Shown in pieces: positions 37,803 to 46,349 of a DNA stretch of 64,000 bases. Below the pieces are notes generated by a model, which saw nothing but the letters and a program-made list of their open reading frames with translations, searched no databases and had not been told where the DNA came from. Where the stretch lies: the NCBI GenBank assembly GCA_965215025.1, contig CBDCCV010000001.1:1860001-1924000 (forward strand), written 5' to 3'. Positions within the stretch are counted from its first letter, which is position 1; each line of letters starts with the position of its first letter. This DNA is from CBDCCV01 sp965215025 (lineage in GTDB: Bacteria; Bacteroidota; Rhodothermia; Rhodothermales; Salinibacteraceae). Made by a program: the position numbers and the translations under genes.

Positions 37803-40424
37803 ATGGCGCGGACGGACAAGGCGCAGCGCAGACGCGCACGCAAAGGCGACGCCGCCGAGGACAAAAGCTGGTGGGCGCAGCGGCCACTGTGGCTGCAGCA
37901 CCTCATCTGTCTGGCGCTGCTTCTGATTGTATCCGTGGGCTTTTTTGCGCCGGCGCACTTCTCCGGCAAGTCGCTCGCCGGGAGCGACAGCGTAAGCTGG
38001 CGCGGCATGGCCGAGGCCATGATCACGTACGAGGGTCGAACGGGCGAGGAGGCGCTCTGGGCGCCGAACGCCTTTGGCGGGATGCCCGGCTACATGATCT
38101 ACTACGCGGCGCAGGTCCCGCAGCTCGACGCCGTGCCCACGCTGCTGCGCGAGTTCGCCTGGCCGACGTCGCACTTCATCTTCCTTTTGGCCGGGACGTA
38201 CCTCCTCGTCTTTTTCCTCACGCGCAGCCCGCTCAGCGGCGTCCTGAGCGCGTGCGCCTACGGGCTGACGACGTACATCCCCATCATCCTCGTCGTCGGC
38301 CACAACACGAAGTTCATCGCGCTCGCCTTTGCGCCGTGGCTCGCGCTCGCCTTCGCGTACGCGCTCTGGCGGCCTCGGCTCTTGGCGGCGCTTCTTTTTG
38401 CGATGGCGCTGGCGGTGAACCTGCGCGCCGGGCACGTGCAGATCACCTACTACCTCACGTTCCTCCTGGGCGTGTGGTGGCTCGTCGAGGCCGTGGGCGC
38501 CGTGCGGAAGCGAAACGTAGAGGACCGCCTGGCGCGCTTCGGGAAGGCGACGGGGTGGCTCGCGCTCGGCTCCGTCCTGGGGCTGATGATGGTGGCGCAG
38601 CCGTACCTCTCGAACGCCGAGTACAAGGCGCACACGATCCGCGGCGAGCGCACCACCGAAGAGGGCGACGGCCTCGACACCGACTACGCCATGCGCTGGA
38701 GCCAAGGGCCGGGCGAACTCGTCACCCTGGCCGTGGCCGATGCGTACGGCGGCGGCAGCCGCCAGGGCGCTTCCTACTGGGGGCCGAAGCCGTTTACCGA
38801 AGGACCGCACTACCTCGGTGGCCTCGTCTTGCTCCTGGCCGCGCTGGGACTATGGAAATGGCGCACAAACGCCGCCTTAGCTCTCGGCCTCGGCGCGTTT
38901 CTGATGGCGCTCTTCGCGCTCGGACGCCACTTCGCGCTCCTCAACGAGCCGATGTTCGCCTACTTCCCCCTTTTCGACGCCTTCCGCGCGCCGGAGACGT
39001 GGCTCGTGATGGTAAGCTTCGCGCTGGCCGTCCTGGCCGGCCTCGGCCTCGCCTACGCCACGGGCCGCACGCCGAAGCGGTACACGCCCGGCAGGGCGGA
39101 AGAGGTGAAGGAAAGCGAAGAGAAACGGACGCGCGCGGTCTACCTCGCCACGGGCGTGGCCCTGGGCCTGGCCGCGCTGTTGTGGCTGGGCGGCAGCGCC
39201 TTCTTCGGCTTCGAGAGGGAGGGGGAGCGGCGGCAGATCGAGGAGCAGATCGTGCGGCAGATCCGCGAGCAACGGCCCGATCTCTCGGCGCAGAACCCGC
39301 AGGTGCAGCAGTTTGTCCGGCAGCAGACGACCCAGGCGCTCGCCTCCGTCAAAGAAGCGCGCGCGGAGGCCTTCGGCAGCGACGCGTTGCGGACGCTGCT
39401 GTTCCTCGCCCTCGGCGGGGTGGCGCTCATCCTGCACCGGCGGCGCGTGCTGCCGGCGTGGGCGGCGCAGGCGCTTCTCGCGCTCCTCGTGGTGATCGAC
39501 CTCGGCGGGGTGGGGCGGCGCTACTTTAGCGAGGACGACCTCGCGCCGCAGGAGGACCTCACGGCGCAAATCCCGGAGTACGGCTTCGACCAGTTTATCG
39601 CCGCGCGCGAGGAGGAGGCCGGCGGGCCGGGCCGCTTCCGCGTCCTCTCCCTCGAGCGCGACCCGATGACGAACGCGCGCCCGTCGTACTTCTACGAATC
39701 ACTCGGCGGGTACCACGGGGCCAAGCTCCGGCGCTTTCAGGACTACGTGGACCACGTCTTCCAGAACCCGGACGGCTCGATCAACGACAACGCGCTCGAC
39801 CTTTTGAGCACGCGCTACGTCGTGGCGCGCGGGCCGCTCCCGGGCACGCGCGTCGTGCACCGCGACGAGCGCACCGGCCTCGTCGTCCTCGAAAACCCGG
39901 ACGCCCTCCCGCGCGCCTTTCTCGTAGGCCAAACGGAAGTGATCGAGGAGCCGGAGGCCACGTGGGAGCGACTGCGCTCGGCAAGCTTCGACCCGCGCGA
40001 GACGGCGCTCCTCTCCGAGCCGATCCCCGGCTTCGATGTGGCACCGCTCGACTCGTCGAGCACGGCCTCGGTAGAATTGCAACGCTTCTCGCCGCGCGAG
40101 ATCGTCTGGGAGATCGAGACGGACGCGCCGCGCCTCCTGGTGGCGAGCGAGATCTATTACCCCGAGGGCTGGCACGCCACGCTCGACGGCGAGGCCGTGC
40201 CCATCTACCGCACCGACTACCTCCTGCGCGCCGTCCCGATCCCGGCAGGCGAGCACCGCCTCGTGATGCGCTTCGACCCGCAGAGCCACACGCTGGGCCT
40301 GTGGATCGCGGGCCTCTCCACGGCGCTCGTCTACGGCGGCACGGCGCTGCTTCTGGGGCTGGCTTTTGTGCGGCGGAGGCGTGGAGGCGAGCGCCGAGGA
40401 GACGACGACCCGAAGGAACGATGA
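37803..40424 (+). CDS. YfhO-family multispan membrane protein (873 aa)
   Basis: ATG 37803 (MARTDKAQRRR) was chosen; the upstream extension crosses the REP-like hairpin. The N-terminal half has about ten membrane helices with the family's GSDSVSWRGMAEA loop, WAPNAFGGMPGY and YLSNAEYKAHTIRGERTTEEG loops. After a periplasmic segment with a charged coiled coil (about 430-500) come more helices, a large soluble C-terminal part with RPSYFYESLGGYHGAK and LLSTRYVV, and a last helix. YfhO proteins are GT-C-like and implicated in sugar transfer to cell-wall or surface polymers. It heads the polysaccharide locus. Confidence 0.85.
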   Translation: MARTDKAQRRRARKGDAAEDKSWWAQRPLWLQHLICLALLLIVSVGFFAPAHFSGKSLAGSDSVSWRGMAEAMITYEGRTGEEALWAPNAFGGMPGYMIYYAAQVPQLDAVPTLLREFAWPTSHFIFLLAGTYLLVFFLTRSPLSGVLSACAYGLTTYIPIILVVGHNTKFIALAFAPWLALAFAYALWRPRLLAALLFAMALAVNLRAGHVQITYYLTFLLGVWWLVEAVGAVRKRNVEDRLARFGKATGWLALGSVLGLMMVAQPYLSNAEYKAHTIRGERTTEEGDGLDTDYAMRWSQGPGELVTLAVADAYGGGSRQGASYWGPKPFTEGPHYLGGLVLLLAALGLWKWRTNAALALGLGAFLMALFALGRHFALLNEPMFAYFPLFDAFRAPETWLVMVSFALAVLAGLGLAYATGRTPKRYTPGRAEEVKESEEKRTRAVYLATGVALGLAALLWLGGSAFFGFEREGERRQIEEQIVRQIREQRPDLSAQNPQVQQFVRQQTTQALASVKEARAEAFGSDALRTLLFLALGGVALILHRRRVLPAWAAQALLALLVVIDLGGVGRRYFSEDDLAPQEDLTAQIPEYGFDQFIAAREEEAGGPGRFRVLSLERDPMTNARPSYFYESLGGYHGAKLRRFQDYVDHVFQNPDGSINDNALDLLSTRYVVARGPLPGTRVVHRDERTGLVVLENPDALPRAFLVGQTEVIEEPEATWERLRSASFDPRETALLSEPIPGFDVAPLDSSSTASVELQRFSPREIVWEIETDAPRLLVASEIYYPEGWHATLDGEAVPIYRTDYLLRAVPIPAGEHRLVMRFDPQSHTLGLWIAGLSTALVYGGTALLLGLAFVRRRRGGERRGDDDPKER

Positions 40425-40484
40425 GGTGCCCGTGCGCAATGCTCGTCGTTTCTTCGCCTCTTCCACTCTTCGTTTCCTGACCCC

Positions 40485-41798
40485 GTGCGCCGCCTGCTCC
40501 TCGTCACGTACTACTTCCCGCCCTCGGGCGGCTCGGGCGTGCAGCGCCCGCTCAAGCTGGCGAAGTACCTCCCGGACTACGGCTGGCAGCCCACCGTGCT
40601 CACCGTGCGCCCGGACGCCGCCGCCTACCCGGACCTCGACCCCTCGCTTGCTGAGGACGTTCCCCCGTCGGCGCGTGTGGAGCGGACGAACGCCTGGGAC
40701 CCGTACGCGCTGTACGCCCGGCTCCAGGGGAAAAGGAAAAGCGAGGCCGTGAGCGTCGGCTTCGTGGGCGAGGGGGCGCCAAGCCGGATGCAGCGCCTCG
40801 CGCGCTGGGTCCGGGCGAACGTGTTCCTGCCGGACGCGCGCGTGGGCTGGGTGCCGTTTGCGGTGGCGCGCGGGCGGCGGCTCCTCGCAGGCGGCGGCTT
40901 CGACGCAATGCTGACCACCGGCCCGCCACACTCGGCGCACCTGACCGGCCTCTTGCTGAGCCGCCTGCGGGGCGTGCCCTGGGTGGCTGACTTCCGCGAC
41001 CCGTGGACGGACATCGACTACGCCGGGGAGCTGCCTGCGACGTGGCCGGCGCGCCGCCTGGACGCGGCGCTGGAGCGGGCCGTGCTGCGCGGCGCCTCGG
41101 CCGTGACGGTGGTGACGCCCTCGTGGCGGGAGCGCCTCGCCCGGCGCGTGCCCGGCCGCTACGCCCTCATCCGCAACGGCTTCGACCCGGCCGATTTCGC
41201 AGGCGAGGCGCCGGCGCCGGCGGGCGACTTCGTGATCGCGTACCTCGGCAACCTCAACGCCGCGCGCAGCCCTGACGCCCTGTGGGAAGCGCTGCGTAGG
41301 CTCGACGACGCCGCGGCGCAGAGGCCGCGCCTGCGCGTCCGCTTCATCGGCAACGTGGACCCGGCGGCGCGGGCGGCAGCGCGGCGGTATGGCGTGGGCG
41401 ACCGGGTCGAGGTGCGCCCGTACGTGCCGCACGGCGAGGCCGTCCGCGCGATGCGCCGGAGCACGCTGCTGCTTCTGGTGATCAACCGGGCGGCGAATCA
41501 GCAGGGCATCATTCCGGGTAAGCTGTACGAGTACATCGCTTCGGGCCGGCCCGTCCTCGGCGTCGGGCCGCCCGAGGGCGATGCCGCGGCTGTTTTGAGG
41601 AGCGCCGGCGCCGGACGGATGTTCGCCCACAACGACGCGGAAGGCGTCCGGCGGTTTGTAGAAGCGCACTACCGCCGCTGGGCGCAGGGGCGCCCGATGC
41701 AGGGCGCCTGCGAGGCGGCCGCTGCGCCGTTCAGCCGGCGGCAGCAGGCGGGCCAGCTTGCTGCCCTGCTCAGCGACGTGTGCAGGTCGGCGGCATAG
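40485..41798 (+). CDS. GT4-family glycosyltransferase (WcaI/WbuB-like, 437 aa)
   Basis: The GTG start gives MRRLLLVTYYFPPSGGSGVQR, the classic N-terminus of exopolysaccharide GT4 enzymes. It continues with DFRDPWTDIDY, ALIRNGFDPADF, AYLGNLN, VRFIGNVDP and the C-terminal donor site IIPGKLYEYIASGRPVLGV. The GT-B fold uses a nucleotide sugar to extend a lipid-linked glycan in the cytoplasm. First of four plus-strand transferases. An A/G-rich 200-bp gap separates it from the next. Confidence 0.85.
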   Translation: MRRLLLVTYYFPPSGGSGVQRPLKLAKYLPDYGWQPTVLTVRPDAAAYPDLDPSLAEDVPPSARVERTNAWDPYALYARLQGKRKSEAVSVGFVGEGAPSRMQRLARWVRANVFLPDARVGWVPFAVARGRRLLAGGGFDAMLTTGPPHSAHLTGLLLSRLRGVPWVADFRDPWTDIDYAGELPATWPARRLDAALERAVLRGASAVTVVTPSWRERLARRVPGRYALIRNGFDPADFAGEAPAPAGDFVIAYLGNLNAARSPDALWEALRRLDDAAAQRPRLRVRFIGNVDPAARAAARRYGVGDRVEVRPYVPHGEAVRAMRRSTLLLLVINRAANQQGIIPGKLYEYIASGRPVLGVGPPEGDAAAVLRSAGAGRMFAHNDAEGVRRFVEAHYRRWAQGRPMQGACEAAAAPFSRRQQAGQLAALLSDVCRSAA

Positions 41799-41999
41799 GC
41801 CGGCGCGCTTTCTTTTCGCGCTCGCCGTTTGCGAAAGAGAAGGCAAGACGAATCTTTGCAGCGGTGCTCGCCATTTCCTATGCTCGGCTGTCGAGCGTTC
41901 TGCTCTTCTACGCGGCGGAGCAAGCCAGCGCCGCAGAGAGAAGCACTCGTTGCCCAAAGTAGAAGGCGCCGTGCAAACACCCACCGCGAAGCTGTGCCG

Positions 42000-43127
42000 A
42001 TGATGGCCGAAGAAAACGGGCGTCCGCGCCTGCTCTTCATTTGCTTGGACCTGACGTCGTTCGTGCGGGACGACCTCAAGCTGCTCAGGGAGCGCTACGA
42101 CGTGCGCCTCTTCCGCTTCAGCGCCAACCGGGCCGCCTCGCGCGCGGGCCGAGGCGTGGGCGTGGCGCGCGAGGCCGTGCGGCAGCTCGCCTGGCTCCGG
42201 CGCGAGCTGCCCCGCGCCGACCTCGTCTACGGCTGGTTCGCCGACTACCACCTGGCGCTGCCCGTCTTCCTGGCGCGGCGCTACGGCGTGCCGGTGGCCG
42301 TGCCCATCGCGGGCTTCGACGCCATCCGGCTCCCTAAGCTCGGCTACGGCGTCTACGAGAGCGTGTGGCGGGCGCCGTTGGCCCGCTACGCGCTCCGCCA
42401 CGCCTCGCTCATCCTGCCCTGCTCCGAGACCATGATCGAGCACGCCAACCGCTACTCGGCCTACCCGGAGCGCCTTGAGAACGGCGTCCGCGCGCACGTG
42501 CCCGGCTTCTCAACGCCCTACGCGGTGGTCCCCTTCGGCTACGACGCCGCGGCCTGGCCGATGGGACCGCTCGAGCGAAAGCCCTCGGTGCTCACCGTCG
42601 GCCACATGACCGCCCTTCGCACGTTCCGGCGCAAGGGGGGCGACCTGTTCATCGCGGCGGCGCGGCGCCTGCCGGACGTGGCGTTCCAGGTCATCGGCGT
42701 GCCGGAAGAGGAGGCGCGGGCCATCCGCAACAGGTACGATCCGCCGGAGAACGTGGCGCTCCTGCCGCCGCGCCCGCGCCAGGCGTTGGCCGAGGCGTAC
42801 GGCCAGGCGTCCGTTTACGCGCAGCTTTCCAGGGCGGAGGGGCAGCCCAACGTCTTGAGCGAGGCCATGTGCTGCGGCTGCGTCCCCGTGGGCAGCCCCG
42901 TCTTCGGCATCCCGGAAACGATAGGCGAGGCGGGCGTGATCGCCGAGACGCCCGAGCCGGACGTGCTCGCCGGCGCGCTCCGCAAGGCGCTGGCGCTGGC
43001 CTCGCCCGAGGCGCGGCAGCGGGCGCGGCGGCGCATCACCGAGCACTTCTCCACGGAGCACCGTCGGCGCGCGCTCTTTCGGGCGCTGGCCCGGCTTACG
43101 CAGGCGAAAAACGGGGGGCGCGCATGA
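42000..43127 (+). CDS. GT4-family glycosyltransferase (375 aa)
   Basis: Start at ATG 42000 (a second ATG follows directly). GT-B organisation: LLFICLDLTSFVRDDLKLL, GWFADYHLALPVFLAR, PIAGFDAIRL, PCSETMIEH, VPFGYDAAAWP, then the C-terminal SVLTVGHM, VIGVPEEEARA and AEGQPNVLSEAMCCGCVPVGS donor-binding part. The HxCC-like CCGC is unusual. Its stop overlaps the next GT2 start (ATGA), so they are co-translated. Confidence 0.8.
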   Translation: MMAEENGRPRLLFICLDLTSFVRDDLKLLRERYDVRLFRFSANRAASRAGRGVGVAREAVRQLAWLRRELPRADLVYGWFADYHLALPVFLARRYGVPVAVPIAGFDAIRLPKLGYGVYESVWRAPLARYALRHASLILPCSETMIEHANRYSAYPERLENGVRAHVPGFSTPYAVVPFGYDAAAWPMGPLERKPSVLTVGHMTALRTFRRKGGDLFIAAARRLPDVAFQVIGVPEEEARAIRNRYDPPENVALLPPRPRQALAEAYGQASVYAQLSRAEGQPNVLSEAMCCGCVPVGSPVFGIPETIGEAGVIAETPEPDVLAGALRKALALASPEARQRARRRITEHFSTEHRRRALFRALARLTQAKNGGRA

Positions 43128-44107
43128 GCGAAAAGACAGAAAACGAGCCTACGGTGAGCGTCGTCATCGCAGCGTACAACGCGGCCGAGACGCTGGGCGA
43201 GACGCTCGCGAGCGTGCTCGGGCAGACGTGGCGCGACTACGAGGTCATCGTCGTGGACGACGGCTCCACCGACGCCACCGCCGCGGTCGTAGAGCGCCTC
43301 GCGCAGAGCGCCGGCCCGCCCATCCGCTATCTCCACCAGGAGAACAAGGGGCAGCCCGCAGCGCGCAACGCGGGCATCCGGGCGGCGCGCGGACGCTACG
43401 TCGCCTTCCTCGACGCCGACGACCTCTGGCTCCCGGAGAAGCTCGCGCGGCAGATGCGCCTCCATGCCAAGCGGCCCGACCTGGCCTGGAGCTACACCGA
43501 TGCGTTCCTCTTCGCCTCTGAGACCGGGCGGACGCTCTTCCGGGCGAGCCAGGAAAACGAGCTGCCCGAGGGCGACGTCTTGCGGGCGCTGCTTTTAGGC
43601 AACTTCATCCTCTCGCCCACGCCCATCGTGCAGCGCAGCGTGTTCGAGGAGGTGGGCTTCTTCAACGAGGACCCCGGCGTGCGCAACGGCGAGGACTGGG
43701 AGATGTGGCTGCGCATCGGCGAGCGCGCGCCGCTTGGCCTGGTGCGGGCGCCGCTGGCGCGGGTGCGCCTCCACGCCCGGCGCATGTCGCAGACGGTGGA
43801 CCTCCGTTACGCGCTCCGGAGCCGGCTGCGGATTCTCGCGCCCGCCCTGCGCCGCAACCCCGACGCTGCGCACGAGGTGCGGCGGCAGGCGGTGGGGAAC
43901 GTGTACGCGGCCATCGGCCGCTGGGCGCTTGAGCGTGAGGAGCGCCCCGAGGCCCGTCGCCTGTTTGCAAAGGCGCTCCGCTGCGCCCCGGCGAGCCGTT
44001 ACATCTGGGCGTTCTGGCTGGCGACGTGGCTGCCGCGTCCGGCCCTGCGCGTCCTGGGCGCGCTGCGGCGCCTCGCACGCAGCGCCGAGCAGGCCATCAA
44101 GAGGTGA
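43124..44107 (+). CDS. GT2-family glycosyltransferase, first tandem copy (327 aa)
   Basis: GT-A fold: VSVVIAAYNAAETLGETL, VIVVDDGSTDAT, the metal-binding DADDLW, then a GEDWEMWLRIGE segment with the acidic acceptor-site residues. A helical C-terminal region (about 230-327) is rich in Arg/Ala. Inverting transferase of cell-surface glycans. The first 50 codons are DNA-identical to the next gene (147 bp), while the middle has diverged, pointing to duplication plus gene conversion. Confidence 0.85.
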   Translation: MSEKTENEPTVSVVIAAYNAAETLGETLASVLGQTWRDYEVIVVDDGSTDATAAVVERLAQSAGPPIRYLHQENKGQPAARNAGIRAARGRYVAFLDADDLWLPEKLARQMRLHAKRPDLAWSYTDAFLFASETGRTLFRASQENELPEGDVLRALLLGNFILSPTPIVQRSVFEEVGFFNEDPGVRNGEDWEMWLRIGERAPLGLVRAPLARVRLHARRMSQTVDLRYALRSRLRILAPALRRNPDAAHEVRRQAVGNVYAAIGRWALEREERPEARRLFAKALRCAPASRYIWAFWLATWLPRPALRVLGALRRLARSAEQAIKR

Positions 44108-44281
44108 GGCTCATGTTGCCAGAAGATGCGCAGGCAGAAAACGAGCCTACGGTGAGCGTCGTCATCGCAGCGTACAACGCGGCCGAGACGCTGGGCGAGA
44201 CGCTCGCGAGCGTGCTCGGGCAGACGTGGCGCGACTACGAGGTCATCGTCGTGGACGACGGCTCCACCGACGCCACCGCCG
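43137..44281 (+). repeat. Perfect 147-bp direct repeat at the 5' ends of the tandem GT2 genes
   Basis: 43137-43283 and 44135-44281 are identical over 147 bp (offset 998). A second, nearly identical stretch around 43390-43470 and 44360-44450 follows. Synonymous positions are unchanged in the first block, indicating recent exchange. Confidence 0.9.
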
Positions 44282-45093
44282 AGGTTGCGGAGGGCTACGG
44301 CGAGGCGGTCCGCCTCATCCGCAAAGAGAACGGCGGCTCGGCCTCGGCGCGCAACGCGGGGATCCGGGCGGCGCGCGGGCGCTACGTGGCCTTCCTCGAC
44401 GCCGACGACCTCTGGCTCCCGGAGAAGCTCGAGCGGCAGATGCGCCTGCACGCCGAGCAGCCCGACCTGGCCTGGAGCTACACCGACGCCGTCTTTTTCG
44501 ATGACGAGACGGGCGAGGCGCTCTGGCAGACGGGCCGTGAGCTTGCCCTGCCCGAGGGCGACGTCTTGCGTCCGCTCTTCGTGCGCAACGCCATCGCGTT
44601 CTCGTCAGCGGTGGTGCGGCGCAGCGTGCTCCTTGCCGAAGGCGGGTTCGACACCTCCGCGCTCCACCGCATCAGCGAGGACTGGGACCTGTGGCTGCGC
44701 CTCGCCCGTGAGGAGCCGGTGGGTGTCGTGCGCGCGCCGCTCGTGCGCAAGCGCGAGCACCGCCGGCAGAAGACGGCAACGATGGACTGGCGCCACGCCC
44801 TTAAGAGCCGCCTCCGCATCGCCGAGCGGGCCGCCGCGCGCGACCCGGAGCGCTTGACGGACCTCCACGCGGCGGCGGCGGCGAACCTTTGCCTCTCCCT
44901 CGGCCGGCAGCTGCTCAACCGCGAGGCGCGCGCCGACGCGCGGGCGGTGCTGTGGCGCGGCCTCCGACACCGCCCGACTTCCGTAGAAGCCTGGACGTTC
45001 TGGCTGGCGACGTTCGTGCCGCGCCCGGCGCTGCGCGTGCTCAGTGCACTGCGGCGGGCGGTGCAGCGGCTGAACGAAACGGCGTTCCCCTAA
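44113..45093 (+). CDS. GT2-family glycosyltransferase, second tandem copy (326 aa)
   Basis: Same layout as the preceding gene: VSVVIAAYNAAETLGETL, VVDDGSTDATA, DADDLW, SEDWDLWLRLARE and a helical Arg/Ala-rich end. The acceptor half differs (AVFFDDETGEALW against AFLFASETGRTLF), so it likely adds a different sugar or linkage. It starts five bases after the first copy's stop and ends 29 bp from the convergent minus-strand operon. Confidence 0.85.
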   Translation: MLPEDAQAENEPTVSVVIAAYNAAETLGETLASVLGQTWRDYEVIVVDDGSTDATAEVAEGYGEAVRLIRKENGGSASARNAGIRAARGRYVAFLDADDLWLPEKLERQMRLHAEQPDLAWSYTDAVFFDDETGEALWQTGRELALPEGDVLRPLFVRNAIAFSSAVVRRSVLLAEGGFDTSALHRISEDWDLWLRLAREEPVGVVRAPLVRKREHRRQKTATMDWRHALKSRLRIAERAAARDPERLTDLHAAAAANLCLSLGRQLLNREARADARAVLWRGLRHRPTSVEAWTFWLATFVPRPALRVLSALRRAVQRLNETAFP

Positions 45094-45122
45094 GCCGTGC
45101 GCGCCGGCATCACGGACGGGCG

Positions 45123-46322
45123 TCAACTCTGCCGTGCGTGGTCGGCGCGCACCTCGTCGTAAACCCGTTCGAGGGCTTGGCCCTGCTGCCGCGCGTCGTA
45201 CTCGGCGGCGATGTGCTCGTGGGCGCGGCGTCCCATCTCCTCGGCCAGGGCGGGCCGCTCGAAGAGCGTGAAGAGGTGCCGGGCCAGCGCCTCCGCGTCG
45301 CGCTCCGGCGCCAGAAGCCCTGTGACCTCGTGGCGCACGACCTCGGGGATGTCGCAGTGCGTCGTGGAAACGACCGGGAGGCCCGTGGCCGAGGCTTCAA
45401 TGAGCGTCACCGGAGCGCCGCCTTCGTTGTCGCCGTCAGAGGCGTGCACGCTCGGGGATAGGAAGACGTGGTGGTCGTAGTAGGCCCCGATCAGCGCTCG
45501 GTGCGGCTGCAAACCCCGGAACGTGACGTGGGCGGCCAAGTCGTGCTGCTGAACCGCATCGAGCAGCGCCCGCTTCGTGTGCTGCTGCGCCTCGTCCTCT
45601 GACTTGGCGTCGCCGATAAAGGTGAGCGTGCCCCGGCCGCCGCTGGCGAGAAACCGTGCGAATGCTTCGATGGCGTAGACGAAGCCTTTCTTCTCAGAGA
45701 ACCGGCCGGCGGCAAGGACCCGCAGCGGCGCCCCAGCGCGGCGGGGGCGGGGCCGGTACGGAAAGTCGTCCACGCGGATGCCCAGGTGCTGCACGCGCAC
45801 CTTCGGCGGCGGGCAGCCGAGCGCGACGAGCTGCCGGCGCATGTGGCTGCCTTCGACCAAAAACCTGGCTCCTTCCGCAAAAAGTTTGGCGTACCGCCGC
45901 TTCCATTCAGGTTGAGTGGCGGGCAAGAGCGAGAGGTCGTAGCCGTAGAACGTCGTCACCAGAGGCACGCCGGCCGCATGGGCAAGCGCGAGGGCGTAGT
46001 GCCCTTCCAGCCCGAAATGCGCGTGCAGCACCCGCGCGCCGCGCCGCTTGAGCTGCCAGTAGAACGCCGGGTAGTAGCCAAGGACCCGGCGGCCAACGCG
46101 GTTGAGGAACTGCTCCAGGTGCGGGCGTTCGTAGAGGGCGTAGCGCGGCAGGGGGCGCTCGACGCTGCTCAGGTTCTGCGTCGTCCACGTCAGGACAAAC
46201 GGATCGTAGCGCTCCAGGTGCGCCGTCTGGGTGTAGATCCAGTTCTCGCTGAGATGGAAAAAGCACCGGGCCAGGTGCGCGGCGACAGGAGCGGGAGAGG
46301 GGCGTGGGGTATCGCGCTCCAT
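45123..46322 (-). CDS. GT4-family glycosyltransferase (colanic-acid WcaL-like, 399 aa)
   Basis: FFHLSENWIYTQTAHL, HAHFGLEGHYALALA, VTTFYGYDLSL, VEGSHMRRQLVALG, VRVQHLGIRVDDF, then the donor domain LRVLAAGRFSEKKGF, LSPSVHASDGDNEGGAPVTLIEASATGLPVVST. The serine/glutamate-rich donor loop is typical of GT4 EpsF/WcaL enzymes. Last gene of the minus-strand polysaccharide operon, 27 bp after the flippase. Confidence 0.85.
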   Translation of the reverse strand: MERDTPRPSPAPVAAHLARCFFHLSENWIYTQTAHLERYDPFVLTWTTQNLSSVERPLPRYALYERPHLEQFLNRVGRRVLGYYPAFYWQLKRRGARVLHAHFGLEGHYALALAHAAGVPLVTTFYGYDLSLLPATQPEWKRRYAKLFAEGARFLVEGSHMRRQLVALGCPPPKVRVQHLGIRVDDFPYRPRPRRAGAPLRVLAAGRFSEKKGFVYAIEAFARFLASGGRGTLTFIGDAKSEDEAQQHTKRALLDAVQQHDLAAHVTFRGLQPHRALIGAYYDHHVFLSPSVHASDGDNEGGAPVTLIEASATGLPVVSTTHCDIPEVVRHEVTGLLAPERDAEALARHLFTLFERPALAEEMGRRAHEHIAAEYDARQQGQALERVYDEVRADHARQS

Positions 46323-46349
46323 AGAAAAGGAACGGGGTAGGAAGGCAAG

